Source of the DNA: Corynebacterium lubricantis DSM 45231
Lineage (GTDB): Bacteria; Actinomycetota; Actinomycetes; Mycobacteriales; Mycobacteriaceae
DNA: 64,000 nucleotides
Direction of reading: 5' to 3'
Assembly (NCBI RefSeq): GCF_000379425.1
Contig: NZ_KB902183.1
Coordinates: 58,434 to 122,433 of the forward strand
The notes beneath the pieces are model-generated. The model saw nothing but the letters and a program-made list of their open reading frames with translations, was not told the origin of the DNA and did not search any database. Positions 17,743-26,383 of the stretch are shown here, piece by piece. The position numbers and the translations under genes were made by a program. Numbering within the stretch: the stretch's first letter is position 1; every line of letters begins with the position of its first letter.

Positions 17743-18826
17743 TCAATCTATTGTTATCGGCGCTGGTCAGGCAGGACTGTCGAGTTCCTATCACTTGCAG
17801 CGCTTAGGTATTAGTCACGTCGTGCTCGATGCGAACCCGGGGCCGGGAGGTGCATGGCAGCACCGCTGGGACTCGTTGACGATGAATGATGTCCACGGCG
17901 TCGCCGACTTGCCCGGAGCCATTGCTCCGAACTCGTCGAGTGCACGAGCCAATGAAGTCGTGCCCGATTGGTACGGCGCGTACGAGCACGAGCACAACTT
18001 GCCGATTATTCGTCCCGTCGATGTTGACTCGGTCTCGGACTTAGATGGGGATCCCGATGGGATGCTGATCGTCCAAGCCGGCGAGCAGCAGTGGGCAACG
18101 CAGACGCTCATCAATGCCACCGGCACGTGGCGCCGGCCTTTCATTCCTTACTATCCGGGCCAAGAAACATTCCGCGGTGAGCAGCTGCATACTGCCGATT
18201 ATCCCGGACGGGAGCACTTCCGAGGCAAGCGAGTTGTTGTGGTTGGCGCGGGGGCTTCGGCCACGCAATTTATCGGTGAGATTGCCACGATCAGCGATGT
18301 GGTGTGGGTGACTCGTCGTCCCCTGCGCCGTGCGAGTGAAGATTTTTCGGGTCGCGATCTGATTGCGCGCGTGCAAGAAACCGTGCTCGAAGGCCGGGTG
18401 CCGCGGCGATCCTCGCAGTACTCGGGGATCTATCTGCGCCCGCAGGAAAAGGAGGCCGAAGCCACCGGTGTATAAGACCGCCGTCGCCCGATGTTCAGCT
18501 CGATTGAGGCAGAGGGAGTGCGGTGGGCCGATGGCTCGTTTGAGCCCGTGGACATTATTTTGTGGGCCACGGGATTTCGCCACGACGTGGGGCATTTGGC
18601 GCCCCTGCACCTCAAAAGCGAGTATGGCGGAATCCAGCTCCTCCCCGGAAACCACGACGTGCAGACAACGGTGACAAGTGCGGTTGATCCACGCGTCCAA
18701 TTCGTGGGGTACGGTCCCTCGGCAAGCACGATTGGTGGCAACCGTGCAGGGCGAGCCGCCGCAGTGGCGGTGCGGGATTACTTGCGGGCGCCTGCCGGCC
18801 TCGCATCTTCAATGGTCGTACATTAA
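17732..18826 (+). pseudogene. Flavin-containing monooxygenase, interrupted by an in-frame stop
   Basis: Two open stretches, 17732-18472 and 18476-18826, are in the same frame and separated only by one TAA at 18473-18475. Together they make about 364 residues homologous to the intact protein at 62469-63584: VIGAGQAGLSSSYHLQRLG and GPGGAWQHRWDSLT at the N-terminus, a second nucleotide-binding motif VVVGAGASATQFIGEI, then, after the stop, FEPVDIILWATGFRHDVGHL and GYGPSASTIGGNRAGR. Alignment to the paralogue puts the stop at a residue inside the conserved RGVLVSRGMFNEV-like region. Without the C-terminal part the FAD/NADPH fold would be incomplete, so the gene is probably inactive unless the stop is read through or is a sequencing error. 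Confidence 0.8.
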
Positions 18827-18910
18827 TCATTTGTTTCTGCAGTTCAGGCGTGTTCCAACGCATTTCTCGTTGTGCTGCCAAGTTCCGGAAAGTGGGTCAT
18901 AATGAAGGGT

Positions 18911-20227
18911 ATGCGTATGACCGTTATTGGAACCGGATATCTCGGCGCAACCCACGCCGCTTGTATGGCTGAGCTTGGCCATGAAGTATTAGGCGTGGAC
19001 GTCGATGAAGCGAAGATCGAACGGCTTGCGGCGGGCGAAGTCCCGTTCTACGAGCCAGGTTTGCCTGAGATCTTGGAACAAAACATCGGTTCCGGTCGAC
19101 TCGGGTTTACCACCGACTATCAGCAGGCCGCGGAATTCGCCAACGTGCACTTCCTCGGTGTGGGCACCCCGCAGAAGAGCGATTCTTATGCTGCCGACAC
19201 CACGTATGTTTTCGCGGCGGTCGAGGCACTCGTCCCATTGTTAAAGGGCGATCACGTGATTTTCGGTAAGTCCACAGTTCCGGTGGGCACCGCGGAGGCA
19301 CTACAAAAGCGTGCCGACGAGCTCTCGGCGGAAGGTACCTCCGTGGAAATCGCATGGAACCCTGAGTTCCTGCGCGAGGGCTACGCCGTCCACGACACCA
19401 TTACACCAGACCGCATTGTCGTCGGGCAGCGCGACGGTTCTACCGCTAGCGAAATTGCGCGCGAAGTTTACGCCACGGCGCTCGCCGCGGACACTCCATT
19501 TTTGGTCACTGATCTTGCCACGGCAGAGCTGGTGAAAGTGTCGGCGAACGCCTTCCTGGCCACGAAGATCTCCTTTATTAATGCCGTCTCCGAGGTATGC
19601 GAGCACACCGGCGCCGATGTGACCCAGGTTGCCGATGCTATTGGCTACGACGACCGCATTGGCCGGAAGTTCCTTGGCGCGGGTCTCGGTTTCGGAGGTG
19701 GCTGCCTGCCGAAGGATATTCGTGCTTTCATGGCGCGCGCCGGTGAACTCGGTGCTGACCAGGCATTAACCTTCCTGCGCGAGGTCGACGCTATTAACAT
19801 GCGTCGCCGCACTCGCATGGTAGAGCTCGCCAACGAGGTCCTCGACGGTGTACTTGGCCACCGCGTAACCGTGCTCGGCGCTGCATTCAAGCCCAACTCG
19901 GATGACGTGCGCGATTCGCCAGCTTTGTCTGTGGCAGGACAACTCAGCCTCGCAGGTGCTGCCGTGCGCGTTTACGATCCGGAAGCGATGGAAAACGCAG
20001 CGAAAGTATTCCCCACTCTGGAGTACACGGAGTCGCTTGATGAAGCACTCGATGGCGCCGAGCTTGTCATCTTGGCTACCGAGTGGGCCCAGTTCCGCAA
20101 CATGGATCCCGAGTATGCCGGTGGCTTGGTGAAAGACAAGAAGATCATTGACGGACGCAATGTTCTCGACGTCCAGGCATGGCACGACGCGGGATGGGAG
20201 ATGCAGGCGCTTGGCCGCAATCTTTAG
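18911..20227 (+). CDS. ugd: UDP-glucose 6-dehydrogenase
   Basis: About 438 residues. The NAD-binding motif VIGTGYLG follows the start, and the catalytic Cys lies in GLGFGGGCLPKDIRAF (about residue 265); the linker DAINMRRRTRM and the C-terminal UDP-binding domain (GAAFKPNSDDVRDSPA) are complete. It oxidises UDP-glucose to UDP-glucuronate in the cytosol, a precursor for glucuronate-containing glycolipids or polysaccharides. CATAAT lies exactly seven bases before ATG 18911, so I take this as a leaderless start; ATG 18902 with GGAAAG upstream is the alternative. Confidence 0.92.
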   Translation: MRMTVIGTGYLGATHAACMAELGHEVLGVDVDEAKIERLAAGEVPFYEPGLPEILEQNIGSGRLGFTTDYQQAAEFANVHFLGVGTPQKSDSYAADTTYVFAAVEALVPLLKGDHVIFGKSTVPVGTAEALQKRADELSAEGTSVEIAWNPEFLREGYAVHDTITPDRIVVGQRDGSTASEIAREVYATALAADTPFLVTDLATAELVKVSANAFLATKISFINAVSEVCEHTGADVTQVADAIGYDDRIGRKFLGAGLGFGGGCLPKDIRAFMARAGELGADQALTFLREVDAINMRRRTRMVELANEVLDGVLGHRVTVLGAAFKPNSDDVRDSPALSVAGQLSLAGAAVRVYDPEAMENAAKVFPTLEYTESLDEALDGAELVILATEWAQFRNMDPEYAGGLVKDKKIIDGRNVLDVQAWHDAGWEMQALGRNL

Positions 20228-20244
20228 GCGCTAGGATAGAAGCC

Positions 20245-20595
20245 ATGAGTGTTGGACGCGCCTTCGTTGCTTTTGATCTGGAACAAGTTCCGCACGACGA
20301 TATCCAGGATTTTCTGTACTGGTTCGACCAGGCTGCCGAGTTCGACGACGACTCAAACTCCACCACGAAAGAGCTGACCACCTGGTACGAAACCCTCTAC
20401 ACGCAGTTTTCGCCCAGCCCGGGCTGGGATGGAACGAAGTACTTCGTGGCGAAGGATTTCGTCTGGGCACGCATCAACGCACCTGGAGCAGAACAAACCG
20501 CCCGGTCGCTCGCCCATGATCTCGGTGCCGGGTTTTATGTCACCGGCGATAAAAAGATCCAGGTCGAGCTACCGGACGGGTCAATCGTCGAGTAG
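20245..20595 (+). CDS. Small conserved hypothetical protein
   Basis: 116 residues from ATG 20245 (MSVGRAFVAFDLEQV). TAGGAT lies seven bases upstream, so the message is probably leaderless. The protein is acidic and soluble-looking, with a Trp/Tyr/Asp-rich centre (YWFDQAAEFDDDSN) and a C-terminal beta-rich end. I do not recognise a family with confidence. It follows ugd after 17 bases and converges on alaT. Confidence 0.7.
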   Translation: MSVGRAFVAFDLEQVPHDDIQDFLYWFDQAAEFDDDSNSTTKELTTWYETLYTQFSPSPGWDGTKYFVAKDFVWARINAPGAEQTARSLAHDLGAGFYVTGDKKIQVELPDGSIVE

Positions 20596-20605
20596 CGAAA
20601 AACGC

Positions 20606-21919
20606 CTACTGCCTGTAGCTAGACAGGAAGTTACCGAGGCGCTCGATTGCGTTTTCCAGCTGCGAAGCCCACGGTAGCGTGACAATGCGGAAGTGATCCG
20701 GAGTCGGCCAGTTGAACCCGGTTCCCTGCACCATCAGGATTTTCTCGGCGCGCAGAATGTCCAGCATGAGTTTGGTATCGTCGTGGATCTCGTGGACATT
20801 GGGGTCCAGCTTCGGGAACGCGTACATAGCGCCCATCGGCTTGACCACGGAAACACCCGGGATCTGGTTGAGCTTTTCCACGGCGATATCGCGCTGCTTG
20901 TGCAAACGCCCGCCCTCGGCAGTGAGCTCGTAGATGGACTGGTGTCCGCCCAAAGCCACCTGAATAGCGTGTTGACCAGGCACGTTAGCGCACAGGCGAG
21001 TGCCGGCCAGCAGTTCGAGGCCTTCGATGAAGCCCTTTGCGTACTCCTTCGGCCCCGTGAGAACGAGCCAACCAGCACGGTAGCCAGCCACGCGGTATGC
21101 CTTGGACAGGCCATTGAACGTCACAGTGAAAACATCCGGTGCGACCTCAGCCATGGAGATGTGCTTCGCATCGTCGTACAAAATCCGGTCATAGATTTCG
21201 TCGGCGAGGATCATCAAATCGTTCTCGCGAGCGATATCAGCAATGCCCTCGAGGATCTCGCGCGAATACACCGCACCCGTTGGGTTGTTCGGGTTGATCA
21301 CCACAATGGCCTTGGTTTTATCGGTGACCTTTGCGCGGATATCTTCCAACGACGGGTTCCAGTCGTTGTCCTCATCGGCTAGGTAGTGCACCGGGGTGCC
21401 ACCAGCCAGGGAGACCGACGCTGTCCACAGCGGGTAGTCTGGCGAAGGAATGAGCACTTCGTCGCCGTTGTTCAGCAGCGCCTGGGTGACCATGGAGATC
21501 AATTCGGAGACGCCATTGCCCAGATACACGTCATCGATGTCGAAGCGTGGGAAATCTTCGACAAGTTCGTATCGGGTGACCACCGCACGGCGCGCAGGGA
21601 TGATGCCCTTCGACGTAGAGTACCCCTGAGAGGTAGGCAGGTTTGCGATCATGTCGCGCATGATTACGTCAGGCGCGTCGAACCCGAAGACTGCTGGGTT
21701 GCCAGTGTTGAGCTTGAGGATGGTGTGTCCATCGAGCTCCATGCGTTCAGCCTCGGCCGTGACCTCGCCGCGGATATCGTAGGCGACACCGTGCAGCTTG
21801 TCGGATTCCGCGAAGACACGGCGCGCTTTACGACGAGGCGCCGCCGCCTTCTTTTCGACAGGCTTTTCCTGCGTGGGCTGCTCTTGTGGCTCTTGGGTCT
21901 TCTCATCCGACTTACTCAT
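20606..21919 (-). CDS. alaT: Alanine aminotransferase AlaT
   Basis: 437 residues, with a charged Glu/Lys/Pro-rich N-terminal extension (about 1-32) before the class I/II aminotransferase fold. The PLP lysine is K273 in FNGLSKAYRVAGYRAGW; NPNNPTGAVYS and ILADEIYDRILYDD supply the cofactor-binding Asn and Asp/Tyr. Members of this branch transfer amino groups between pyruvate and glutamate, making alanine in the cytosol. The N-terminal extension is longer than in the enterobacterial enzyme. The gene stands alone on the minus strand, separated from the DUF1707 gene by about 100 bases. Confidence 0.9.
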   Translation of the reverse strand: MSKSDEKTQEPQEQPTQEKPVEKKAAAPRRKARRVFAESDKLHGVAYDIRGEVTAEAERMELDGHTILKLNTGNPAVFGFDAPDVIMRDMIANLPTSQGYSTSKGIIPARRAVVTRYELVEDFPRFDIDDVYLGNGVSELISMVTQALLNNGDEVLIPSPDYPLWTASVSLAGGTPVHYLADEDNDWNPSLEDIRAKVTDKTKAIVVINPNNPTGAVYSREILEGIADIARENDLMILADEIYDRILYDDAKHISMAEVAPDVFTVTFNGLSKAYRVAGYRAGWLVLTGPKEYAKGFIEGLELLAGTRLCANVPGQHAIQVALGGHQSIYELTAEGGRLHKQRDIAVEKLNQIPGVSVVKPMGAMYAFPKLDPNVHEIHDDTKLMLDILRAEKILMVQGTGFNWPTPDHFRIVTLPWASQLENAIERLGNFLSSYRQ

Positions 21920-22016
21920 GGCGGTAATTCTGCCACTTTCGTTCGGCGTTTACTACCTAATGTGACTTTATGTGATGAAGAGAGTGAGACTGATGAGTTA
22001 TCTGGGGAAATAGGGG

Positions 22017-22640
22017 TTACTTGGACTTGTCGGTGCCGGAGTCTTTGAATTTATCTAGGGCACGCTGTGCAATTCCCATTGCGTCACCGGTGATCTGCTC
22101 GATTTGTTCCTTGCGCTCTGCTTTGCGTTGGGCTGTTTCCAGGGCCTGCGCCGACTGGATTTCGCGGAAGCGTTGACGTTCCAACTGGCGAGGACTAGGC
22201 ACATACCACGAATCCGGCCCCACCTTCATGACGTAGAGCAGGATAAACACGGTCGGAATGATCAGCAGCGCAATTGCACTCACGCCGCCTAGACCTGCAG
22301 CCAAGCCGATAAACATGGCGGCAAACGAACCCACCGTGGACAAGCCCATGACACCGGCGCGCGTTTTTTGTCCGCGCTTGTGAGTTTCCGCGACCTCATT
22401 TGCGGAATACATTGCTACTTCGGTGGAGTTTCCCGCCGCCGGGGTTTGGGGAATGTCTTTAAACAATGGGACGAGATCGCCGCGAGTGTCAGCCTTCATG
22501 ACTTCGGTGAGGCGGTCGTCATATTCCACCATGCTTAAACGACCTTCGGCCAAAGCACGACCAAGCGCGGACATGGCATCGGCGCGCTCGTTATCACTTA
22601 GGCGCATGTTCGGGTTGCTGGGGCGGAAAGGTCGACTCAC
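22017..22640 (-). CDS. DUF1707 domain membrane protein
   Basis: About 207 residues from GTG 22640. The N-terminal DUF1707 (SHOCT-like) domain shows the usual MRLSDNERADAMSALGRALAEG...YDDRLTEVMKADTRGDL pattern (about 12-58). Two hydrophobic segments follow (about 95-140), then a long charged coiled-coil-like tail (RQRFREIQSAQALETAQRKA). GTG is chosen because TATAAT lies exactly seven bases upstream, giving a leaderless start; a farther ATG at 22712 would place that promoter inside the gene. Function unknown; such proteins are often linked to the envelope. Confidence 0.8.
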   Translation of the reverse strand: MSRPFRPSNPNMRLSDNERADAMSALGRALAEGRLSMVEYDDRLTEVMKADTRGDLVPLFKDIPQTPAAGNSTEVAMYSANEVAETHKRGQKTRAGVMGLSTVGSFAAMFIGLAAGLGGVSAIALLIIPTVFILLYVMKVGPDSWYVPSPRQLERQRFREIQSAQALETAQRKAERKEQIEQITGDAMGIAQRALDKFKDSGTDKSK

Positions 22641-22647
22641 AGTTTTG

Positions 22648-22653
22648 ATTATA
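22648..22653 (-). promoter_or_regulatory. Consensus -10 (TATAAT) for the DUF1707 gene
   Basis: Exact TATAAT on the minus strand, seven bases before GTG 22640, which implies transcription starts at or next to the start codon. Confidence 0.7.
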
Positions 22654-22942
22654 GCGCCGAGTATCTCGTATTTTGCTTGTGCGGTTTCGAGGTCCGTCTG
22701 GAATCCGTTCACGTTCGATTCGGTTTCGCTGTGGTTTTGCTCCGCCCGGGGATTTCCTCGGTTGCTGGGGTCGCTTGGTTGCTTGGGTCGGACCCACGAG
22801 GTGCACTACGCAAGACTTCTCTCACAGCGACCTGGGTTTTTATATTTCGCAGTGCATTAGGTTCGGGGCTGGCGGACCTAACGTCGGACGAAAACTAAAA
22901 GCCCAGGTCATTTAATGGTGATATCTGGCAAAGTGCACCTTT
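22654..22942. other. Intergenic stretch without a recognisable gene
   Basis: About 290 bases between the DUF1707 gene promoter and the end of the Fe-S oxidoreductase gene. Short open frames on both strands have no family features. I see no terminator with a clear T-run. Confidence 0.5.
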
Positions 22943-25660
22943 TTAGCCTTCGTCGTCTTGATCCTCTTCGGCCGGCGCAGGTGGCGCAGGCGGAGTTGGC
23001 GGAGTTGGTGCTGCGGGAACACTAGGTGCGCTTGGTGCTGGAGGCGCCGGTGGAGTAGCTGCACTCGGCGCAGCGGGAGCTGCTGGGATGCCCGGTGCAG
23101 AAGGCGCTGCAGGTACCGCCGATGCGGAAGGCGCAGCGGGAGCGCTTGGCGCTGCAGGAACATTTGGTGTGCTTGGTGCGGCGGGAGCTGCTGGGATGTT
23201 TGACGATGCTGGTGGTGCAGGCGGGGTTGGCGCACCGGAAGCGCTCGGCGTAGCGGGAGCGGAAGGTGCCGCGGGGACACTCGGTGTGGAAGGTGCTGCG
23301 GCGGGAGCATTCGGGGCAGCTGGGGCAGGGGTGCGAGGCGCTGGTGGTGTCGCCGCAGGAACTCTTGGTGCAGAAGGCACTGCAGGCGCAGCGGGAACCG
23401 CCGACGCGGAAGGAACCATAGGCTCGACAGGCGCTGCCGGAACACCAGGAACGCTTGGTGTCGCCGGCACGCTAGGCACGCTAGGCACGCTAGACGCACT
23501 AGGCGCACTAGGCGTGGCCTGCGAAGTCGAGGCGGGAGCGTCGTCGTGAAGCGGCTTCTTCTTGCGCGGAGTCAAGGTTAGCGTTGCGCGCGATGGGCTG
23601 ACGAAGGCTTTTTCTGCAGGGGACGGAAGGGCGCCGTCGACAAGCACGGAATCACGGAGCATGACCGCAACGTCCTTGACCTTGGTATCCGAATTGAGAG
23701 CCTTCACGCCACCACCAAACATGTTGTTGCAGAACGGGCAGCCGGTGGCGATTTCCTCGGCGCCTGTGCTCAGTGCTTGCTCGGTGCGGAACTCGTTGAC
23801 GCGCTGGCCGATGTTTTCCTCCATAAACATGCGGGCGCCGCCGGCACCGCAGCAGAAGGCCTCGTCGCGGTTGTTGTCCATCTCGGTGAGCTGAACACCG
23901 GTGGACTCGAGGAGCTCGCGGGGTGGATCGAAGACCTTGTTGTGGCGACCGAGGAAGCACGGGTCGTGATAGGTGATCGGCTTGCGATTCTCCGGGCCAC
24001 GCGGAACAGGGACAACGCGCTTGTCCCGGACCAGGCGGTTGAGCAGCTGTGTGTGGTGGAAGACATCGAAGTGTCCGTCGAAGTCCGGGTACTCGTTGCG
24101 GATGGTGTTGAAGCAGTGCGGGCAGGTGGTGATGATCTTGCGCTGGCCTTCAGGAACACCTTCGAAAACTTCATTGAGCGTGTCCACGTTCTTGGTGGCC
24201 TGCATCTGGAACAGGTACTCGTTGCCGGCGCGGCGAGCGGGATCACCGGTGCACGACTCACCCGTGGAGAGCACGCCGTACTTCACACCGGCGGTCTCGA
24301 GCAGGTCGACGACTGCGCGGGTCGTGCGCTTGCCAGCATCGTCGTAGGCGCCTGCGCAACCAACCCAGAATAGGTACTCGGTATCTGAGAAATCCTGGAG
24401 GTCCTCGCCGACAACCGGCACCTCAAGCCCGTCGCGACGGGCCTCGTCGACCCAGCTGGCGCGCTCGGAATTGTTGCGACCCCACGGGTTGCCCTTGGTT
24501 TCAATATTCTTGAACAGGCTGGTCAGCTCGGACGGGAACTCGGACTCGGCGAGCACCTTGAAGCGACGCAGGTCCGTGACATGGTCGAGGTGCTCGATAT
24601 CGGTAGGGCACTGATCCACGCAGGCACCGCAGTTGGTGCACGACCAAAGAACGTCCGGGTCGATTTCATTGGCCAGGGCGAGTACGTCGACCCCGGCGTG
24701 GGAGTCGTAGGAATCCAGCGCCGAATCGCGGATATCCATCATCAGCTTTTTGGGGCTCAGTGGCTTGCCGGTATTCCACGCGGGGCAGAGCTCCTGGCAG
24801 CGCCCGCACTCTGTACACGCAGTGGAATCCAACAGCATCTTCCAGCTACCGGGTGCGACAGCTTCCTCGACGTCCTCAGCATTTTCCAGATCGGGCGTAA
24901 GCACCTTGCCCAGCGCCTTTTCCCCGGAAGGGTTGCGCTGGAGGAAGATATTGAAGAACGCAGTGAAGCGGTGCCAGGCCACGCCCCAGTTCAAGTTTCT
25001 GGCAACCAGAACCAAGAAAGCCATGCCACCAAGCAGCTTGATCAGGGCAAACGAGCTGACCATCACCTCGGAGGCGGGCAGCAGCTTGGCAATGTGAATG
25101 GAGAGGAAATCCGCCCACAGAGAGCCGCCTCCGTAGGTAGCAATTTTGCCGGCCTTGACCATGAGCATGCCGAAGCCCTCGATGAATACGATGGCCTCGA
25201 TGACGCGCCCTGCACCCATCTGCGAGTTATAAAAGCGACTGCCGCGCTCCGAATCGCCCAACTTAAGACGCACGCCGATGAGGAACAGAATGCCCACAAC
25301 GGTGCCCACCGCGAGGACCTCCTCAACGAAGTGATAAACCGGCCACTCAGATAGGAAAGGCCAACCACCGGCAGGGTTAAAGGTCTGAATATAGGCCTCG
25401 AACCACACCACCACGCCAAAGAGGAAGCCCACCATCACAATCCAGTGCGCGGCATTGACCAGTGGTTTCCCCTTAAAGTGGGAGTGTCCAAATACCTCGG
25501 CAATGACCCGCCACAAGCGCTGGCCCAGATGGTCAGTGCGCTCGCCCAGGGTCGGGCCACCCGAAGCGACGAAGCGCACAACACCGACAGCGCGGTAGAG
25601 GAAATAGGCCCACACGGGGATAGATAAGATGATGCCAATCCAGCCCAAGACGGTGGTCAT
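22943..25660 (-). CDS. Membrane Fe-S oxidoreductase (HdrD/GlpC-like) with long Pro/Ala-rich tail
   Basis: 905 residues. The N-terminal ~240 residues hold membrane segments like a cytochrome-b/nitrate reductase gamma subunit. Two 4Fe-4S motifs follow, CTECGRCQELCP (282-293) and CTNCGACVDQCP (341-352), then two cysteine-rich CCG domains (CFLGRHN...CCGAGG). This architecture matches the actinobacterial heterodisulfide-reductase-like proteins (Rv0338c type) that pass electrons between a soluble partner and the quinone pool; the donor is unknown. The last ~190 residues are almost only Pro, Ala, Ser, Val and Thr in PSAPxVPAAP-like repeats ending EEDQDDEG. Start ATG 25660 follows GGAACTGC. Confidence 0.85.
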   Translation of the reverse strand: MTTVLGWIGIILSIPVWAYFLYRAVGVVRFVASGGPTLGERTDHLGQRLWRVIAEVFGHSHFKGKPLVNAAHWIVMVGFLFGVVVWFEAYIQTFNPAGGWPFLSEWPVYHFVEEVLAVGTVVGILFLIGVRLKLGDSERGSRFYNSQMGAGRVIEAIVFIEGFGMLMVKAGKIATYGGGSLWADFLSIHIAKLLPASEVMVSSFALIKLLGGMAFLVLVARNLNWGVAWHRFTAFFNIFLQRNPSGEKALGKVLTPDLENAEDVEEAVAPGSWKMLLDSTACTECGRCQELCPAWNTGKPLSPKKLMMDIRDSALDSYDSHAGVDVLALANEIDPDVLWSCTNCGACVDQCPTDIEHLDHVTDLRRFKVLAESEFPSELTSLFKNIETKGNPWGRNNSERASWVDEARRDGLEVPVVGEDLQDFSDTEYLFWVGCAGAYDDAGKRTTRAVVDLLETAGVKYGVLSTGESCTGDPARRAGNEYLFQMQATKNVDTLNEVFEGVPEGQRKIITTCPHCFNTIRNEYPDFDGHFDVFHHTQLLNRLVRDKRVVPVPRGPENRKPITYHDPCFLGRHNKVFDPPRELLESTGVQLTEMDNNRDEAFCCGAGGARMFMEENIGQRVNEFRTEQALSTGAEEIATGCPFCNNMFGGGVKALNSDTKVKDVAVMLRDSVLVDGALPSPAEKAFVSPSRATLTLTPRKKKPLHDDAPASTSQATPSAPSASSVPSVPSVPATPSVPGVPAAPVEPMVPSASAVPAAPAVPSAPRVPAATPPAPRTPAPAAPNAPAAAPSTPSVPAAPSAPATPSASGAPTPPAPPASSNIPAAPAAPSTPNVPAAPSAPAAPSASAVPAAPSAPGIPAAPAAPSAATPPAPPAPSAPSVPAAPTPPTPPAPPAPAEEDQDDEG
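22964..23540 (-). repeat. Pro/Ala coding repeat tract in the Fe-S oxidoreductase tail
   Basis: Degenerate 9- to 15-base units coding for PSxP, VPAAP and PSAPxVP motifs fill about 570 bases. The + strand shows repeated GGCGCAGCGGGAGC-like and GGCACGCTA units, the latter three times in a row near 23468-23494. Such tracts change length easily by slippage or recombination. Confidence 0.8.
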
Positions 25661-25761
25661 TCGCAGTTCCTTTCGCGTGCGCCTGAAGTTTGTCCCCTAC
25701 AGCCTAAACGGTAGGTTAGACATTTAGGGTCTCTTCTATTCAGTGGGCCTGTGACCTGTAA

Positions 25762-26340
25762 TTATGAGAAGATTCTGTCGAGGTAATACTCCACGGTCGC
25801 GAGAGTTTCTTCTGCCGTGCGGTAGCCGGCCAAGACAGGAGAGGGGTCGAAGAATCCCCACAGAATAGAGGCCTCGTGGGAGGGCTCGACACCCTCGGCA
25901 AGCGCGCCGTCGCGGGCAGCCCCCTCAAGGATTCGGGTGATCACGGAGATCAGGGCCGCAGGGCCTAAAGACACTTGACGACGAAGGGCCTCGTCGTAAA
26001 GCGATGCCAAATAGAACGCCGCCCCGCCGCCGGCAATAGTGCGCTCCTCTGCGTTGGTGGGCATGTACGCGCGCACGACCGCGAGGATCAGTGCGCGTGG
26101 TTCAAGTGTTTGGTCCACGCTGAGGAATTGCTCGCGCTGCTTGCTGCCCAGGAGCTCGAGGGTGCGGCCGATGAGGTCGGCGCGGGTGGGGAAGTAGTGC
26201 TGCACCGTGCCCGGCGAATACCCGGTGGCGGTGGCGACGCGCCGGATAGTTACCCCTTCGAGTCCGTGGTGCGCGGCCAGTTCGAGCGCAGCGCGTGCGA
26301 GCTCGTTGCGTCTTTGGTCGTGATCGATGATGGCTGGCAT
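25762..26340 (-). CDS. TetR/AcrR family transcriptional regulator
   Basis: 192 residues from ATG 26340. The N-terminal HTH is clear: ALELAAHHGLEGVTIRRVATATGYSPGTVQHYFPTRADLI (about 17-56). The C-terminal ligand domain is of the BetI-like type. It is divergent from a membrane-anchored hydrolase gene, 43 bases away, and a short inverted repeat sits between them, so regulation of the hydrolase and itself is likely. The farther upstream ATG (26487) would lie within the hydrolase gene and is rejected. Confidence 0.9.
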   Translation of the reverse strand: MPAIIDHDQRRNELARAALELAAHHGLEGVTIRRVATATGYSPGTVQHYFPTRADLIGRTLELLGSKQREQFLSVDQTLEPRALILAVVRAYMPTNAEERTIAGGGAAFYLASLYDEALRRQVSLGPAALISVITRILEGAARDGALAEGVEPSHEASILWGFFDPSPVLAGYRTAEETLATVEYYLDRIFS

Positions 26341-26355
26341 GCTAAAGTTTATATC

Positions 26356-26367
26356 ATACAACCGTAT
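26356..26367. promoter_or_regulatory. Candidate operator for the divergent TetR regulator
   Basis: ATAC-AACC-GTAT is an inverted repeat in the 43-base gap between the TetR gene and the hydrolase gene, lying over AT-rich promoter-like sequence (TTATAT / TATTAA). Position and symmetry suggest a repressor site, but the arms are short. Confidence 0.45.
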
Positions 26368-26383
26368 TAAATAAGGGGTTATC

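Noticed and set aside
18491..18826. Separate second gene after the broken monooxygenase
   Set aside because: It is in the same frame, directly behind the stop, and aligns with the C-terminal part of the intact paralogue.
22912..23508. Pro/Leu/Arg-rich frame in the Fe-S oxidoreductase tail region
   Set aside because: Frame shadow of the GC-rich repeat tract; the main frame is continuous with the enzyme.
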